From DATEPR01 sp036273855 (GTDB lineage Bacteria > Actinomycetota > Actinomycetes > Mycobacteriales > Pseudonocardiaceae), in contig DASUGU010000077.1 of assembly GCA_036273855.1 (NCBI GenBank), forward strand, positions 98,713 through 162,712: a stretch of 64,000 nt of DNA, given 5' to 3'. Positions 8,626 through 17,151 of this stretch are shown here, one piece after another. Numbering within the stretch: position 1 is the first letter of the stretch; each line of letters begins with the position of its first letter. Made by a program: the position numbers and the translations under genes. The notes beneath the pieces were generated by a model. It was given only the letters and a program-made list of their open reading frames with translations. It did not search any database and had not been told where the DNA came from.

Positions 8626-9744
8626 ATGGTGTTGGTGCTGCTCGCCGGCCTGGCCCTCGTGGCGTGGCTGTATCTGGTGCTCGCGCACGGCGGTTTCTGG
8701 CGGTTCCGGCAGACACTCCCCGACGGCACCGATCCGGTGGTCTGGCCGTCGGTCGTCGCCGTCGTGCCCGCGCGCGACGAGGCCGCGATCCTGCCCGACA
8801 CGCTCCCCGCGCTGCTGAACCAGGACTACCCGGGCGATTTCCGCGTCGTGCTCGTCGACGACGCCAGTACCGACGGCACCGGGGACGTCGCGCGCGGCCG
8901 GCCACGGCTGACCGTCGTCACCGGGCACGGCCCGCCGCCCGGCTGGACCGGCAAGGTCGCCGCCCTGGCCACCGGCGTCGACGCGGCAGGCGAACCCGAC
9001 TACCTGCTGTTCACCGACGCCGACATCCGCCACCCGCCCGGCAGCGTCCGCGCGCTGGTCCGCGCCGCCGAGACCGGCCGCGATCTCGTCTCGCTGATGG
9101 CCAGGCTGCGCACCGACTCCGGTTGGGAGCGCGCGATCGTGCCCGCGTTCGTCTATTTCTTCGCCCAGCTCTACCCGTTCGGCCGCGTCAACCGGCCGGG
9201 ACGGACCGCGGCGGCGGCCGGTGGTTGTATGCTGGTGCGCCGGGCAGTGCTGGCCAAGGCGGGCGGGCTGCAACGCATCTCCGGTGCGTTGATCGACGAC
9301 GTCGCCCTGGCGAACCTGGTGAAACACGCCGGCAGCGGGCGGATCTGGCTGGGCCTGAGCACCGACGTGGCCAGCCTGTGCCGCTATCCCCGCCTGGCCG
9401 ACCTGTGGGACATGGTGGCGCGCAGCGCGTACACGCAACTGCGCTACTCGCCGGCACTGCTGGCCGGCACGGTGCTCGGCCTCGCGGTCCTCTACCTCGT
9501 ACCGCCGATCGCGACCGTCGTCGGGCTGGCCGCCGGGCAGCCGTTGACGCTGGTGTTCGGCCTGGCCGGCTGGCTGCTGCTGGCCGGCAGCTACCTGCCG
9601 ATGTTGCGCGCCTACCGGCTTCCGCTGTGGTGGGCGCCCGCGCTGCCGGCGATCGCCTTGCTGTACGCGGGAATGACGGTCGACTCCGCGTGGCGGCACT
9701 GGAACGGCCGCGGTGGCGCGTGGAAGGGCCGCACCGCACCGTGA
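8626..9744 (+). CDS. Family 2 glycosyltransferase, HpnB-like membrane protein
   Basis: A 372-residue membrane-bound GT2 glycosyltransferase. An N-terminal membrane segment (residues 1-20) precedes the catalytic domain with VLVDDASTDG, GWTGKVAAL and the DxD-like FTDADI. A GALIDDVALA stretch supplies the ED-type catalytic residues. Three or four C-terminal membrane segments follow. The GWTGKV motif and layout match hopene-associated HpnB-type transferases. No hopanoid gene is adjacent, so the acceptor is unknown. The gene starts 15 bases after the dehydrogenase stop and may be cotranscribed. Confidence 0.8.
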   Translation: MVLVLLAGLALVAWLYLVLAHGGFWRFRQTLPDGTDPVVWPSVVAVVPARDEAAILPDTLPALLNQDYPGDFRVVLVDDASTDGTGDVARGRPRLTVVTGHGPPPGWTGKVAALATGVDAAGEPDYLLFTDADIRHPPGSVRALVRAAETGRDLVSLMARLRTDSGWERAIVPAFVYFFAQLYPFGRVNRPGRTAAAAGGCMLVRRAVLAKAGGLQRISGALIDDVALANLVKHAGSGRIWLGLSTDVASLCRYPRLADLWDMVARSAYTQLRYSPALLAGTVLGLAVLYLVPPIATVVGLAAGQPLTLVFGLAGWLLLAGSYLPMLRAYRLPLWWAPALPAIALLYAGMTVDSAWRHWNGRGGAWKGRTAP

Positions 9745-9831
9745 CCGCCCACCGCGTCTGCCGGCCCGCCCGGCGCGTCACCGGGTGCGGGTGGCCACAC
9801 GGTGGCAGGATGGCGGATCGGCGGAAGGACG

Positions 9832-10266
9832 GTGATCGAGTTGGCGGGACTGTCAGGGCTCTCCGGGCGGGACGACGAACCGACCGCGTCGCTGCCCACG
9901 CTGCCGGCCACCATCGCCGCGGCGCATCTGACCGCCAGTGCCGCCGAACTGGCCGGTGACACCGCTGCCGGACGGGCCGGTGCCCCGCCCGCCGTCGAGG
10001 ATCTCGCCGAACTGACCGCCGTCGTCGACCAACTGGTCGCCGGCCAGCGGTACGTCGCGGCGGCCCTGGCCAGGCTGGCCAACCACGTGTCCGACCGGCA
10101 CCGGGACGGTGCCCTGGCCGTGGTCGCGTCGCACGACGTCGCCGCCCTCGCCGAGGTGCTGGCCGTCGCCGCCACCGCGACCGGACACGCGGCCGGCGCG
10201 CTCGCGCAGGGCCGTCCGGTGCTCGACATCCTGGCCGCGTCCGCCGGCCCGGATGCCAAGATCTAG
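9832..10266 (+). CDS. Uncharacterised Ala-rich protein
   Basis: A 144-residue protein without a family I recognise. It is rich in Ala and appears mainly helical, with a region like LAELTAVVDQLVAGQRYVAAALARLANH suggesting a helical bundle. It has no signal peptide or membrane segment. The GTG at 9832 is preferred over the one at 9802 because GGAAGGAC lies just upstream. It ends two bases before the hydrolase ATG, so the two are probably cotranscribed. Confidence 0.6.
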   Translation: MIELAGLSGLSGRDDEPTASLPTLPATIAAAHLTASAAELAGDTAAGRAGAPPAVEDLAELTAVVDQLVAGQRYVAAALARLANHVSDRHRDGALAVVASHDVAALAEVLAVAATATGHAAGALAQGRPVLDILAASAGPDAKI

Positions 10267-10268
10267 GC

Positions 10269-11102
10269 ATGCAGACGGATCTCGACCTGCCCGACGGCCG
10301 GACGCTGCACGTCTACGACGTCGGCCCGAAGGACGCCACGGTCACCGTCTACTACCACCACGGCACGCCGAACACCGGCGCCCCACCGGAACCGCTGTTC
10401 CCGGCCGCCGAGCGGCTCGGCATCCGCTGGCTGTCCCACGACCGCCCCGGCTACGGCCCGTCGACCGCCCAGCCGGGCCGCTCGTTCGGCTCGGTGGCCG
10501 ACGATGTGGCCAGGGTCGCCGACTCCCGGGGTGTGGAGCGGTTCGCCGTGCTCGGGTCGTCCGGCGGCGGTCCGCACGCGCTGGCCTGCGCGGCACTGCT
10601 GCCCGACCGGGTGCGCAGCGTGGCCACCCTGGCCGGCCTGGCGCCCTACGACGCCGAGGGCCTCGACTTCTTCGCCGGTATGGCCCCGGCCAGCGAGGCG
10701 GAGATGCGCGCCGCCCTCGGCGGCCCGGACGAGTTGCGCCGGGTGCTGACCGAGCCGGCCGACGAGGACGGCGAGAGCGTCTTCACCGACGCGGACAACG
10801 CCGTGCTGGCCGGTGACTGGGCGTGGATCGGCCGGATCGCGGGCGAGGCGATGCGCAGCGGGTTCGCCGGCATGGTCGACGACGACCTGTGCATCGCGCG
10901 GCCGTGGGGTTTCCAGCTCACCGACGTGGTCGCGCCGGCGCTGCTGACGCACGGGCTGGCCGACCGGATGGTGCCGTGCACGCACAGTGAATGGGTGGCC
11001 GACCGGCTGCCGTCCGCCGAACTGCGGCTGATGCCCGGCGACGGCCACATCTCGGTGCTCCGTCACGGTGAATCGGCGTTGGAATGGATCGCCGCGCGCT
11101 GA
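10269..11102 (+). CDS. Alpha/beta hydrolase
   Basis: A 277-residue cytoplasmic alpha/beta-fold hydrolase. The oxyanion region is YYHHGTPNTG, the nucleophile elbow is GSSGGG (Ser near residue 96), and a C-terminal GDGHISVL supplies the His. An Asp in THGLADRMVP completes the triad. No close functional subgroup can be named; esterase, epoxide hydrolase-like and peptidase activities all occur in this fold. It starts two bases after the preceding small gene. Confidence 0.8.
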   Translation: MQTDLDLPDGRTLHVYDVGPKDATVTVYYHHGTPNTGAPPEPLFPAAERLGIRWLSHDRPGYGPSTAQPGRSFGSVADDVARVADSRGVERFAVLGSSGGGPHALACAALLPDRVRSVATLAGLAPYDAEGLDFFAGMAPASEAEMRAALGGPDELRRVLTEPADEDGESVFTDADNAVLAGDWAWIGRIAGEAMRSGFAGMVDDDLCIARPWGFQLTDVVAPALLTHGLADRMVPCTHSEWVADRLPSAELRLMPGDGHISVLRHGESALEWIAAR

Positions 11103-11194
11103 GATTGTCGGTGGCCGCCAGTAACGTGAGTGGAGTCGGAGGCGTCACCTTCCCCGCGGCGCCGCATCGCTGGGTTCGTCCTACGGAGCTGGTC

Positions 11195-12085
11195 ATGCGA
11201 AGCGTGTGGAACGGCACGATCACGTTCGGACCTGTCGCTATCCCGGTCAAGGCGTACAGCGCCACCGAGGAACGCGGCACCGGTCTACACCAATTACACG
11301 TCACGGACGGCGGCCGGATCAAGCTGCGCCGTACGTGCGAGATCGACGGCGCCGACGTGCCGTTCGACGAGTTGGGCAGGGGAGTCGAGCTGCCCGACGG
11401 CGACGTCGTGGTGCTCAGCCACGACGACATGGCCGGCCTCCCGGTCGCCTCGGCACACGCCGTCGAGGTGCGGTCGTTCACCCCGCTGGAGCAGATCGAC
11501 CCGTTGTACTACAGCCGCAGCTACTACCTGGCCCCGGAACCGGCCGGCGCCAAGCCGTACGTGCTGCTCGGCGAGGCGCTGCGGCAGACCGGGAAGGTGG
11601 CTGTGGTCACCGTTGCCCTGCGGCAGCGGGAAACCCTCGCGATGCTGCGCGAGCGCGACCACGTGATCATCCTGACCACGCTGCTGTGGCCGGACGAGGT
11701 GCGCACACCCGACTTCCCGTTCCTGGACGAGGACGTGCCGGTGCGGATGAAGGAACTGCGCTCGGCGGTGGCCGACGTGTCGCGGCTGTCCGAGGACTTC
11801 CAGCCGACCCGGTACGCCGACGGCTACCAGGCGGCCCTGCGGGACCTGGTCGAGTCGCGGGTGGCGGCCGGCGCGGTCGTGCGGCCGACGGCGGCCGAGC
11901 AGGACGCGGCCACCGCGACGCTGGTGACCACACTGAAGCAGAACGCCGACCGCGCGGCCACGGCCCGGGCGGTCGCCAAGGCGAAGGCCGCGGCCCGCAA
12001 GGCGGCCGCGGCCAAGGCGGCGGCCACGAGAGCGGCCAACCGAGCCCGATCCCGCCGCAAGACGGGCAACGCCGCCCAGCACTGA
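11195..12085 (+). CDS. ku: Ku, non-homologous end-joining DNA end-binding protein
   Basis: A 296-residue bacterial Ku homodimer subunit that binds double-strand DNA ends and recruits LigD. The N-terminus MRSVWNGTITFGPVAIPVK is the family hallmark, and the core continues to about residue 255. A C-terminal tail of Lys/Ala/Arg repeats follows, the kind of extension known in some actinobacterial Ku proteins to affect DNA threading. A GGAG lies eight bases before the ATG. LigD is not in the window. The gene is followed by 600 bp without a gene. Confidence 0.95.
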   Translation: MRSVWNGTITFGPVAIPVKAYSATEERGTGLHQLHVTDGGRIKLRRTCEIDGADVPFDELGRGVELPDGDVVVLSHDDMAGLPVASAHAVEVRSFTPLEQIDPLYYSRSYYLAPEPAGAKPYVLLGEALRQTGKVAVVTVALRQRETLAMLRERDHVIILTTLLWPDEVRTPDFPFLDEDVPVRMKELRSAVADVSRLSEDFQPTRYADGYQAALRDLVESRVAAGAVVRPTAAEQDAATATLVTTLKQNADRAATARAVAKAKAAARKAAAAKAAATRAANRARSRRKTGNAAQH

Positions 12086-12120
12086 GCCGGCGGGCGGCGC
12101 GGAACTGGCCGTGAGGCGGG

Positions 12121-12345
12121 CGACCTGGCCGGCACGGAGCTGGGTGGGCGCGGCGCGGGGAAGGGGACCACGTCGCGCCGCCCGGGCGCGAGTTCCGGGC
12201 GGCGGCCGGGCGAGATGGGCGAGCGGTGCGGAGCCGGCGGCGGATCGGGCGACATGGCCGGCACCGCGCCGGGTGGGCGGCGCGGGCAGGGGATCGCGCC
12301 GCGCGGCCCGGCACGAGGCCCGGGCGGCGGCCCGGCGAGATGGGC
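12121..12345. repeat. Degenerate tandem duplication, offset 125-129 bp
   Basis: Two similar segments follow each other. The first starts with CGACCTGGCCGG at 12121, the second with CGACATGGCCGG at 12250. Both run through GGTGGGCG-rich sequence, a CGCGCCGC-type block and a GGGCGGCGGCC block, and end in CGAGATGGGCGA at 12211 and 12336. The offset shrinks from 129 to 125 bp, so small indels have accumulated. It appears non-coding and old. Confidence 0.6.
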
Positions 12346-12358
12346 GATGTGGCGCTGC

Positions 12359-12614
12359 GGTCGGGCGGCGCTGCGGTTGGGCGGCGCGGCGGTCGGGCGG
12401 CACGGCGGCCACGGCGGCGCGGCTCTGCGGTCGGGTGGCGCGGTGGGCGATGCGGCCCGGCGGTTGGGCGGCGCCGGGGTCGGACGGCGCGGTCGGGCAG
12501 CACGGCGGTCGGGCAGCACGGCGGTCGGGCGGCACGGCGGTCGGGCGGCACGGCGGTCGGGCGGCGCTGCGGTTGGGCGGCGCGGCGGTCGGGCGGCGCG
12601 GCGGTCGGGCGGCC
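12359..12614. repeat. 16-bp tandem repeat array
   Basis: Units of consensus GGTCGGGCGGCRCGGC recur every 16 bp. Three units start at 12359, 12375 and 12391. After a diverged centre, seven start at 12491, 12507, 12523, 12539, 12555, 12571 and 12587, and a partial unit starts at 12603. Variation is limited to a few positions (GGTTGGG, CAGCACGG, CGCTGC). Because 16 is not a multiple of three, the array is unlikely to encode a repeat protein. Confidence 0.75.
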
Positions 12615-12686
12615 GGTCGAGTGAGCGGATGGTCGCTTGGCGTGTGCCGGTGGGGGCTGAGTGCGTTACGAGTTCGCCCGGGCGGG

Positions 12687-13211
12687 CTAACCGGCGTTAC
12701 CGATGAGGGTCGCGCCGACACTCGTCGTGACATCCAGTCGCGCCACCCTGGAGCGGGGCAACCAGACCATCATGTCCACGGGATCCTCGATCGCGTCCGG
12801 GCCGACCTTCCAGCCGCCGCCGTCCTGGCGGGAGCCGTCCTTGCCGATCACGATGAGCCGGCACGTGGTGCCGACCGGCAGACCCTTGGTGGTCACGTTC
12901 AGATACGTGCCGCCTTCGGTGGTCCGCGTCATCACCCACATGCGGGCGCCGGTGCGGGGATCGGTGGCGGTGATCGGCCGTTCCGGCGGCGGGGGGACGT
13001 GGTCGACCAGGCGGCCGATGGCCATGCCGGTGCCGGTGAGCATGAGGCCGGCGAGCACGACGCCCGCCGCGACCAGGACGATGCGCCACCGGGCGGACCG
13101 GGTCGACTGCCGGCGCACGTTCGCCAGCGTGCGTCGCAGCAGCTCGTCCCCACCGGTGACCGGGCCTTCGAGGTAGAACTCGTGCGGCCAGTCGTCCGCG
13201 TCGGTCGGCAT
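12687..13211 (-). CDS. Anti-sigma-like membrane protein without the zinc motif
   Basis: A 174-residue protein: about 45 polar residues, a membrane helix (about 47-70), and an extracytoplasmic domain. Its juxtamembrane segment (RRTLANVRRQ) and outer domain (TTCRLIVIGKDG, RLDVTTS) resemble the anti-sigma factor encoded at 13934, so the two look paralogous. The N-terminal HxxxCxxC zinc site is absent. The ATG at 13211 has AGGAGGGG upstream. It is transcribed divergently from the sigma gene. A sensor or accessory regulator role in the same circuit is inferred. Confidence 0.7.
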   Translation of the reverse strand: MPTDADDWPHEFYLEGPVTGGDELLRRTLANVRRQSTRSARWRIVLVAAGVVLAGLMLTGTGMAIGRLVDHVPPPPERPITATDPRTGARMWVMTRTTEGGTYLNVTTKGLPVGTTCRLIVIGKDGSRQDGGGWKVGPDAIEDPVDMMVWLPRSRVARLDVTTSVGATLIGNAG

Positions 13212-13255
13212 CCCACCCCTCCTCGCGGAGCAGACACGCACAGCGACCCTGCCAT

Positions 13256-13283
13256 GGTTCACCGGTTCACCCGGTTAAACCGG
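13256..13283. promoter_or_regulatory. Direct repeat plus 13-bp palindrome between divergent genes
   Basis: Two adjacent copies of GGTTCACC (13256-13263 and 13264-13271) run into the perfect palindrome CCGGTTAAACCGG (13271-13283). Read leftward the repeats give GGTGAACC, which resembles ECF -35 elements of the GAAC type. The block lies between the anti-sigma-like gene and sigL, where autoregulated promoters are expected. Function is inferred from position and symmetry. Confidence 0.4.
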
Positions 13284-13376
13284 CAAGAAGGGTCGGATGT
13301 GTCCTGGGTCACGGAAAAAGAGCCAATTCGTCTCGGCCTGCGTATACCAGCACGGGGGTAGGACGGCGGAAGGGAG

Positions 13377-13937
13377 ATGTCCCGCATGGCGGTCCTGCGG
13401 TCACGCAGGCGACAAGCCGACGCGGACGAGGCGCTGGTCAGGAGCGTGTACGAGGAACACGGACGCGCACTGCTGGCCTATGCGACCCGGCTGACCGGCG
13501 ACAGCGCCATGGCCGAGGACATCGTCCAGGAGACCCTGGTCCGCGCGTGGAAGCACCCGGAGGTCCTGGTCAACGGGAAGGGCTCGGTGCGCGGCTGGCT
13601 GCTCACCGTGGCCCGCAACATCATCACCGATCGAGCCAGGGCACGTGCCTCGCGGCCGGTCGAGGTGGCCGAGTCGCCCGTCACGCCTCCGGTGGCCCGG
13701 GACCACGCGGACGCCGTCGTCGACTCGATGGTGGTCATCGAGGCGTTACACCAACTGTCCGGACACCACCGTGACGTGCTCGTCGAGCTCTATTTTCGGG
13801 GACGCAGCGTCACGGAGACAGCAGACGTTCTGGGCATTCCGCCGGGTACCGTGAAGTCTCGATCCCACCACGCCCTGCGTGCGCTGCGCGAGGCGTTCGG
13901 GGCGTCGCGGGCGGAGTTGAAGGGGGTGCCCGGATGA
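13377..13937 (+). CDS. sigL: ECF sigma factor, SigL-like
   Basis: A 186-residue sigma-70 family protein with region 2 (AEDIVQETLVRAW, about 44-56) and region 4 (TADVLGIPPGTVKSRSHHALRALR near the C-terminus). The close coupling to a zinc anti-sigma factor and the sequence of region 4 resemble the mycobacterial SigL/RslA pair, which responds to oxidation and controls envelope genes. A second ATG at 13386 has better spacing (nine bases) from AGGGAG and may be the true start. The TGA overlaps the anti-sigma ATG. Confidence 0.88.
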   Translation: MSRMAVLRSRRRQADADEALVRSVYEEHGRALLAYATRLTGDSAMAEDIVQETLVRAWKHPEVLVNGKGSVRGWLLTVARNIITDRARARASRPVEVAESPVTPPVARDHADAVVDSMVVIEALHQLSGHHRDVLVELYFRGRSVTETADVLGIPPGTVKSRSHHALRALREAFGASRAELKGVPG

Positions 13938-14638
13938 CCGATGGGCGCCATCCCACGGACTCGTTGGGCGCGTACGTGCTGGGCGCGCTGGACGAGGACG
14001 AGGCCTGGCGGGTCGCCGACCATCTCGCCGGCTGCGCCGCGTGCCGGTCCCGGGTGGACAGCTTCGCCGAGGTCATGGCCACGCTGGACGAGGTGCCGCC
14101 GGAGTCGTTGCTGGACGGTCCACCGGAGCGCGGCGACCTGATGCTCCAGCGGACCCTGCGCCAGGTCCGCCGGGAACGGCGGGTCGGCCTGCGTACCAGG
14201 GGCATTCTCACGTCCGCCGGCATCGTGATGGCCGTCGCGGTCGCGTTGGGCGGCGGGCTGGTGCTCGCCGAGGCCAACGAGTCGACGAGCCCGGCGGCCG
14301 AACCGCCGGCCTCGGACGTCTCGGAACAGTCCATCGCCAGCGTGCTGCACCTGCACGGGGCGCAGGACGGCGTGCTGCTCACCGTGACCGTCATGCCGGC
14401 CGACGGCTGGGTGCGGGTCAGCGCGTGGGTGGCCGGTATGGGGCCGGGTCAGAAGTGCCGGTTGGTGGTCAGGTCGACGTCGGGGCAGACCGAGGTGGCC
14501 GGCACCTGGCTCACGTCACGGCAGACGGAGACCGAGGGCATGACGCTGGACGGCGCCGCGCTGGTCTCCGCGAACCAGGTTCGGTCGGTCGAGGTGCAGG
14601 ACTTCGCGGGACACACCTTCGTGTCGGCGTCGAGATGA
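13934..14638 (+). CDS. Zinc-binding anti-sigma factor (RslA-like)
   Basis: A 234-residue single-pass membrane protein that should hold SigL inactive. The cytoplasmic domain carries the ZAS motif H-x3-C-x2-C (His30, Cys34, Cys37), a redox-sensitive zinc site in this family. A membrane helix spans about residues 90-112, and a 120-residue outer domain follows. The ATGA overlap with sigL indicates coupled, near-stoichiometric synthesis. Oxidation or another envelope signal would release the sigma factor, as known for RslA; the signal here is inferred. Confidence 0.88.
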   Translation: MTDGRHPTDSLGAYVLGALDEDEAWRVADHLAGCAACRSRVDSFAEVMATLDEVPPESLLDGPPERGDLMLQRTLRQVRRERRVGLRTRGILTSAGIVMAVAVALGGGLVLAEANESTSPAAEPPASDVSEQSIASVLHLHGAQDGVLLTVTVMPADGWVRVSAWVAGMGPGQKCRLVVRSTSGQTEVAGTWLTSRQTETEGMTLDGAALVSANQVRSVEVQDFAGHTFVSASR

Positions 14639-14654
14639 GAGCGGAGCGGCAACT

Positions 14655-14861
14655 GTGAAGACGAGGTCGTGGGTGTACGTCGCGATCGGCGTCGTTCTGA
14701 TCCTGGTCGGCCTGCTGTGGGTGTTCCAGGGGCTGGGCACGATCTCGGGCGGCTTCATGAGCGGCAGCAAGGTGTGGTTCGCCATCGGACTGCTGGTCGC
14801 GATCGGCGGAGTCACGAGTGTGTACACGGGCGTGCGAGGCAAACCGGCCGCCCGGCGGTAG
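14655..14861 (+). CDS. Small two-helix membrane protein
   Basis: A 68-residue protein with two hydrophobic helices (about 7-27 and 38-58) joined by a Gly-rich turn (GTISGGFMSGSK), and a basic C-terminus. The GTG start follows GGAGCGG, 16 bases after the anti-sigma stop, so it is probably the third gene of the sigL operon. I recognise no named family. Similar small proteins occur widely in actinomycetes. Confidence 0.7.
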   Translation: MKTRSWVYVAIGVVLILVGLLWVFQGLGTISGGFMSGSKVWFAIGLLVAIGGVTSVYTGVRGKPAARR

Positions 14862-14978
14862 TCACCCACGCGGTGCTGGTGTTCCGGGGCAGTGGTGCGG
14901 GGGCGTTCGTCCCAATACAGTGTTTCGTACCGGCGACCGGGACCAGGATCAACGCCGAGGAACCCCACAGAGGATACG

Positions 14979-16574
14979 GTGCTGATGCGGGACGACGACG
15001 TGGTTGAGGCGACGGCTCTGGCCGTCGTGTCCGACCTGGCTGATCCGCCGGGCTGTGTCGTCGCTGACCGTTATCGGCTGACTACCGTCCTGGGTCACGG
15101 GGCCAACGCGGACGTCTACCGCGCCCACGACGAGCGGCTGGGCCGCGAGGTCGCCGTCAAGCTGTTCCACCCTGGTCAGGGCGCCACGGCCCGGTTCCGG
15201 TTCGGCGCCGAGGCGCGGGCGCTGGCCCGGATGTCGCATCCCGGACTGGTCGGCATCTACGACGCGGGCGTGGACGACGACGACCGGCCGTACCTGGTGA
15301 TGGAGCTGGTCGACGGCGAGAGCCTGCGCGAGCGGCTGCTCGCCGGGCCGCTGGCCACCGACGACGTCGTCCTGCTCGGTGCCCGGCTGGCCGTGGCGCT
15401 GGCCCACGCGCACGGCAGCGGTGTGGTGCACCGCGACATCAAGCCGTCCAACATCGTGCTGGACACCAACGGTTCGCCGCACCTGGCCGACTTCGGCATC
15501 GCCCTGCTGCTGGACGCCGCCCGGCCGGACCGCTCGACCGAGATCATGGGCACCGCCGCGTACCTGGCGCCGGAGCAGATCCTCGGCGTGAAGGTGGGTT
15601 CGGCGGCCGACATCTACTCGCTGGGCCTGGTGCTGCTGGAGTGCCTGACCGGTGAGCTGGAGTACCCGGGGCTGAGCAAGGTCGAGTCGGCGCTGACCCG
15701 GTTGCACCGCCAGCCCAGGATTCCCGAGGGCATCCCGGGTGTGCTGGCCGAGCTGCTCGGCGCGATGACCGCGCGCGATGCCGAGGACCGGCCGGCGGCC
15801 AGGGACTGTGCCGCCTGGTTCTGGGCGGTCCGCGAGCACCACGGCATGTCCGGTCGCGCGGCGAGGGCGGCCGCGGCGAGCTGGCTGGCCAGGAAGGGCA
15901 AGCAGTTCAACCGGCCCCGGCGGCCGGTCCCGGTGCTGCACGTGGCGTTCACCGGCTGGCGGCGGTTCGCGGTCGCCGGTGCCTGTCTCGCCATGGCGAT
16001 CCTGGCGTCCACCTGGTTGTTCACGGGGCTGCTGCCCCGGTTCATGCCGCTGCCGCCGACGATGGACGAGGCCGCGCCGCCGCCCGCGTCAATCGGGATC
16101 GCGCCGCACATCGCGGCGCCGCAGGACGGTCCGGTGATGCACGTGGCCGCCGCGCTGGCCGGTGGCCCGCCGCCGAGCACGCCCGCCCCGCCGCCGGAGA
16201 CCCGCACGGCGGGCGGTGGCCTGTTGATCACGTCGACGCTGTGGGGTCCGCCCGCGGCCTCACCGCCGAACGTCCCGCCGTCGCCGAAGAACCCCGCCAA
16301 CCACAACCAGTTGCAGGACTACCCGGTGCGCGACACCCCGGACGACGCCACCGGCTCGTCGGTGCCGCCCACCGATACGTCGGCGGCCCCCACGGACGAA
16401 CCCACGCCGACCGGCACCACGGACGCCGGCCCGACGCCGACCGGCACCCGCTCGGCGACCGCGGCCACCACCTCGGAGACTCCGTCGACCGAGCCGACAC
16501 CGCCGCCGACCCCGGGCAACGGCGCGGAGGAACACCCCCCGCCGACGCGGCCGGGCTTCCACTTCTCGGACTGA
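14979..16574 (+). CDS. Membrane Ser/Thr protein kinase with Pro/Thr-rich outer domain
   Basis: A 531-residue eukaryotic-type kinase. The N-terminal kinase domain has a Gly loop (LGHGANADV), the ATP Lys in VAVKLF, the catalytic loop HRDIKPSN near residue 150, DFG and APE motifs. A membrane helix lies at about 329-352. A low-complexity Pro/Thr/Ser-rich outer segment of about 180 residues follows, with no PASTA repeats. GTG at 14979 is five bases from AGAGG; an ATG at 14985 is the alternative. It may be cotranscribed with the sigL operon. Its 3' end faces the conservon with seven bases between. Confidence 0.88.
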   Translation: MLMRDDDVVEATALAVVSDLADPPGCVVADRYRLTTVLGHGANADVYRAHDERLGREVAVKLFHPGQGATARFRFGAEARALARMSHPGLVGIYDAGVDDDDRPYLVMELVDGESLRERLLAGPLATDDVVLLGARLAVALAHAHGSGVVHRDIKPSNIVLDTNGSPHLADFGIALLLDAARPDRSTEIMGTAAYLAPEQILGVKVGSAADIYSLGLVLLECLTGELEYPGLSKVESALTRLHRQPRIPEGIPGVLAELLGAMTARDAEDRPAARDCAAWFWAVREHHGMSGRAARAAAASWLARKGKQFNRPRRPVPVLHVAFTGWRRFAVAGACLAMAILASTWLFTGLLPRFMPLPPTMDEAAPPPASIGIAPHIAAPQDGPVMHVAAALAGGPPPSTPAPPPETRTAGGGLLITSTLWGPPAASPPNVPPSPKNPANHNQLQDYPVRDTPDDATGSSVPPTDTSAAPTDEPTPTGTTDAGPTPTGTRSATAATTSETPSTEPTPPPTPGNGAEEHPPPTRPGFHFSD

Positions 16575-16581
16575 GGTGACC

Positions 16582-17151
16582 TCAGGCGACCCGCTGCAGC
16601 AGCACCTGCTCGATCAACGCCACCAGGATCTCCTTGACCGACTCGCGGTCGCGGGCGTCGCACCGCAGCACCGGGATCCCCTCGTGCACGCCGAGTGCCT
16701 CGCGGACCTCGTCCAGGTCGAACCGGTCGGCGCCTTCGAAGTCGTTGACCGCCACCATGAACGGCGTCGACCGGTCCTCGAAGTAGTCCAGTACCGGATA
16801 GCAGTCCTCGATCCGGCGGGTGTCGGCGATGATGACCGCGCCCAGCGCACCGGTGGCCAGGTCGTCCCACAGGAAGTCGAACCGGGCCTGGCCCGGCGTG
16901 CCGAACAGGTACAGGATCAGCGTCCGGTCCAGCGTGATCCGGCCGAAGTCCAGGGCCACCGTCGTGGTGGTCTTCTCGGTGAGCAGGGACGCGTCGTCCA
17001 CGCCTATCGACCGATCGGTCATGGCGGCCTCGGTGACCAGCGGCTCGATCTCCGAGATCGCGCCGATGAAGGTCGTCTTGCCGACGCCGAATCCGCCGCT
17101 GATCACGATCTTCGCGGCCGATGGCGTGTCCTGTTCAAAGCGCCCGGACAA
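16582..17151 (-). CDS. cvnD: CvnD, conservon Ras-like GTPase
   Basis: A 189-residue small GTPase with P-loop GGFGVGKTT near residues 19-27 and a switch/G3-like region around ILYLFGTPGQARFDF. A NDFEGAD-type G4 lies near residue 125. Conservons are four-gene actinomycete operons whose products form a membrane-linked complex likened to a G-protein system. The TTG start overlaps cvnC by 17 bp. It is chosen because later starts would cut into the first beta strand. It ends the operon. Confidence 0.9.
   Translation of the reverse strand: MSGRFEQDTPSAAKIVISGGFGVGKTTFIGAISEIEPLVTEAAMTDRSIGVDDASLLTEKTTTTVALDFGRITLDRTLILYLFGTPGQARFDFLWDDLATGALGAVIIADTRRIEDCYPVLDYFEDRSTPFMVAVNDFEGADRFDLDEVREALGVHEGIPVLRCDARDRESVKEILVALIEQVLLQRVA

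Larger units (their letters stand above)
12086..12686. other. Non-coding GC-rich stretch of degenerate repeats
   Basis: No convincing gene lies between ku and the next gene. The stretch is almost only G and C and is open in several frames through composition alone. It contains a diverged duplication (about 12121-12345) and a 16-bp tandem array (12359-12614), described separately. The last 70 bases lose the repeat and run into the 3' end of the minus-strand gene. Confidence 0.7.

Noticed and set aside
12359..12614. Possible CRISPR array
   Set aside because: The 16-bp units are head-to-tail without spacers, unlike CRISPR repeats, and no cas genes are present. No CRISPR array was seen anywhere in the window.
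12111..13361. Long rightward reading frame of about 416 codons
   Set aside because: It runs through the 16-bp GC array and antisense to the anti-sigma-like gene. Composition is Arg/Gly-rich and has no domain-like sequence; it is open only because of GC bias.
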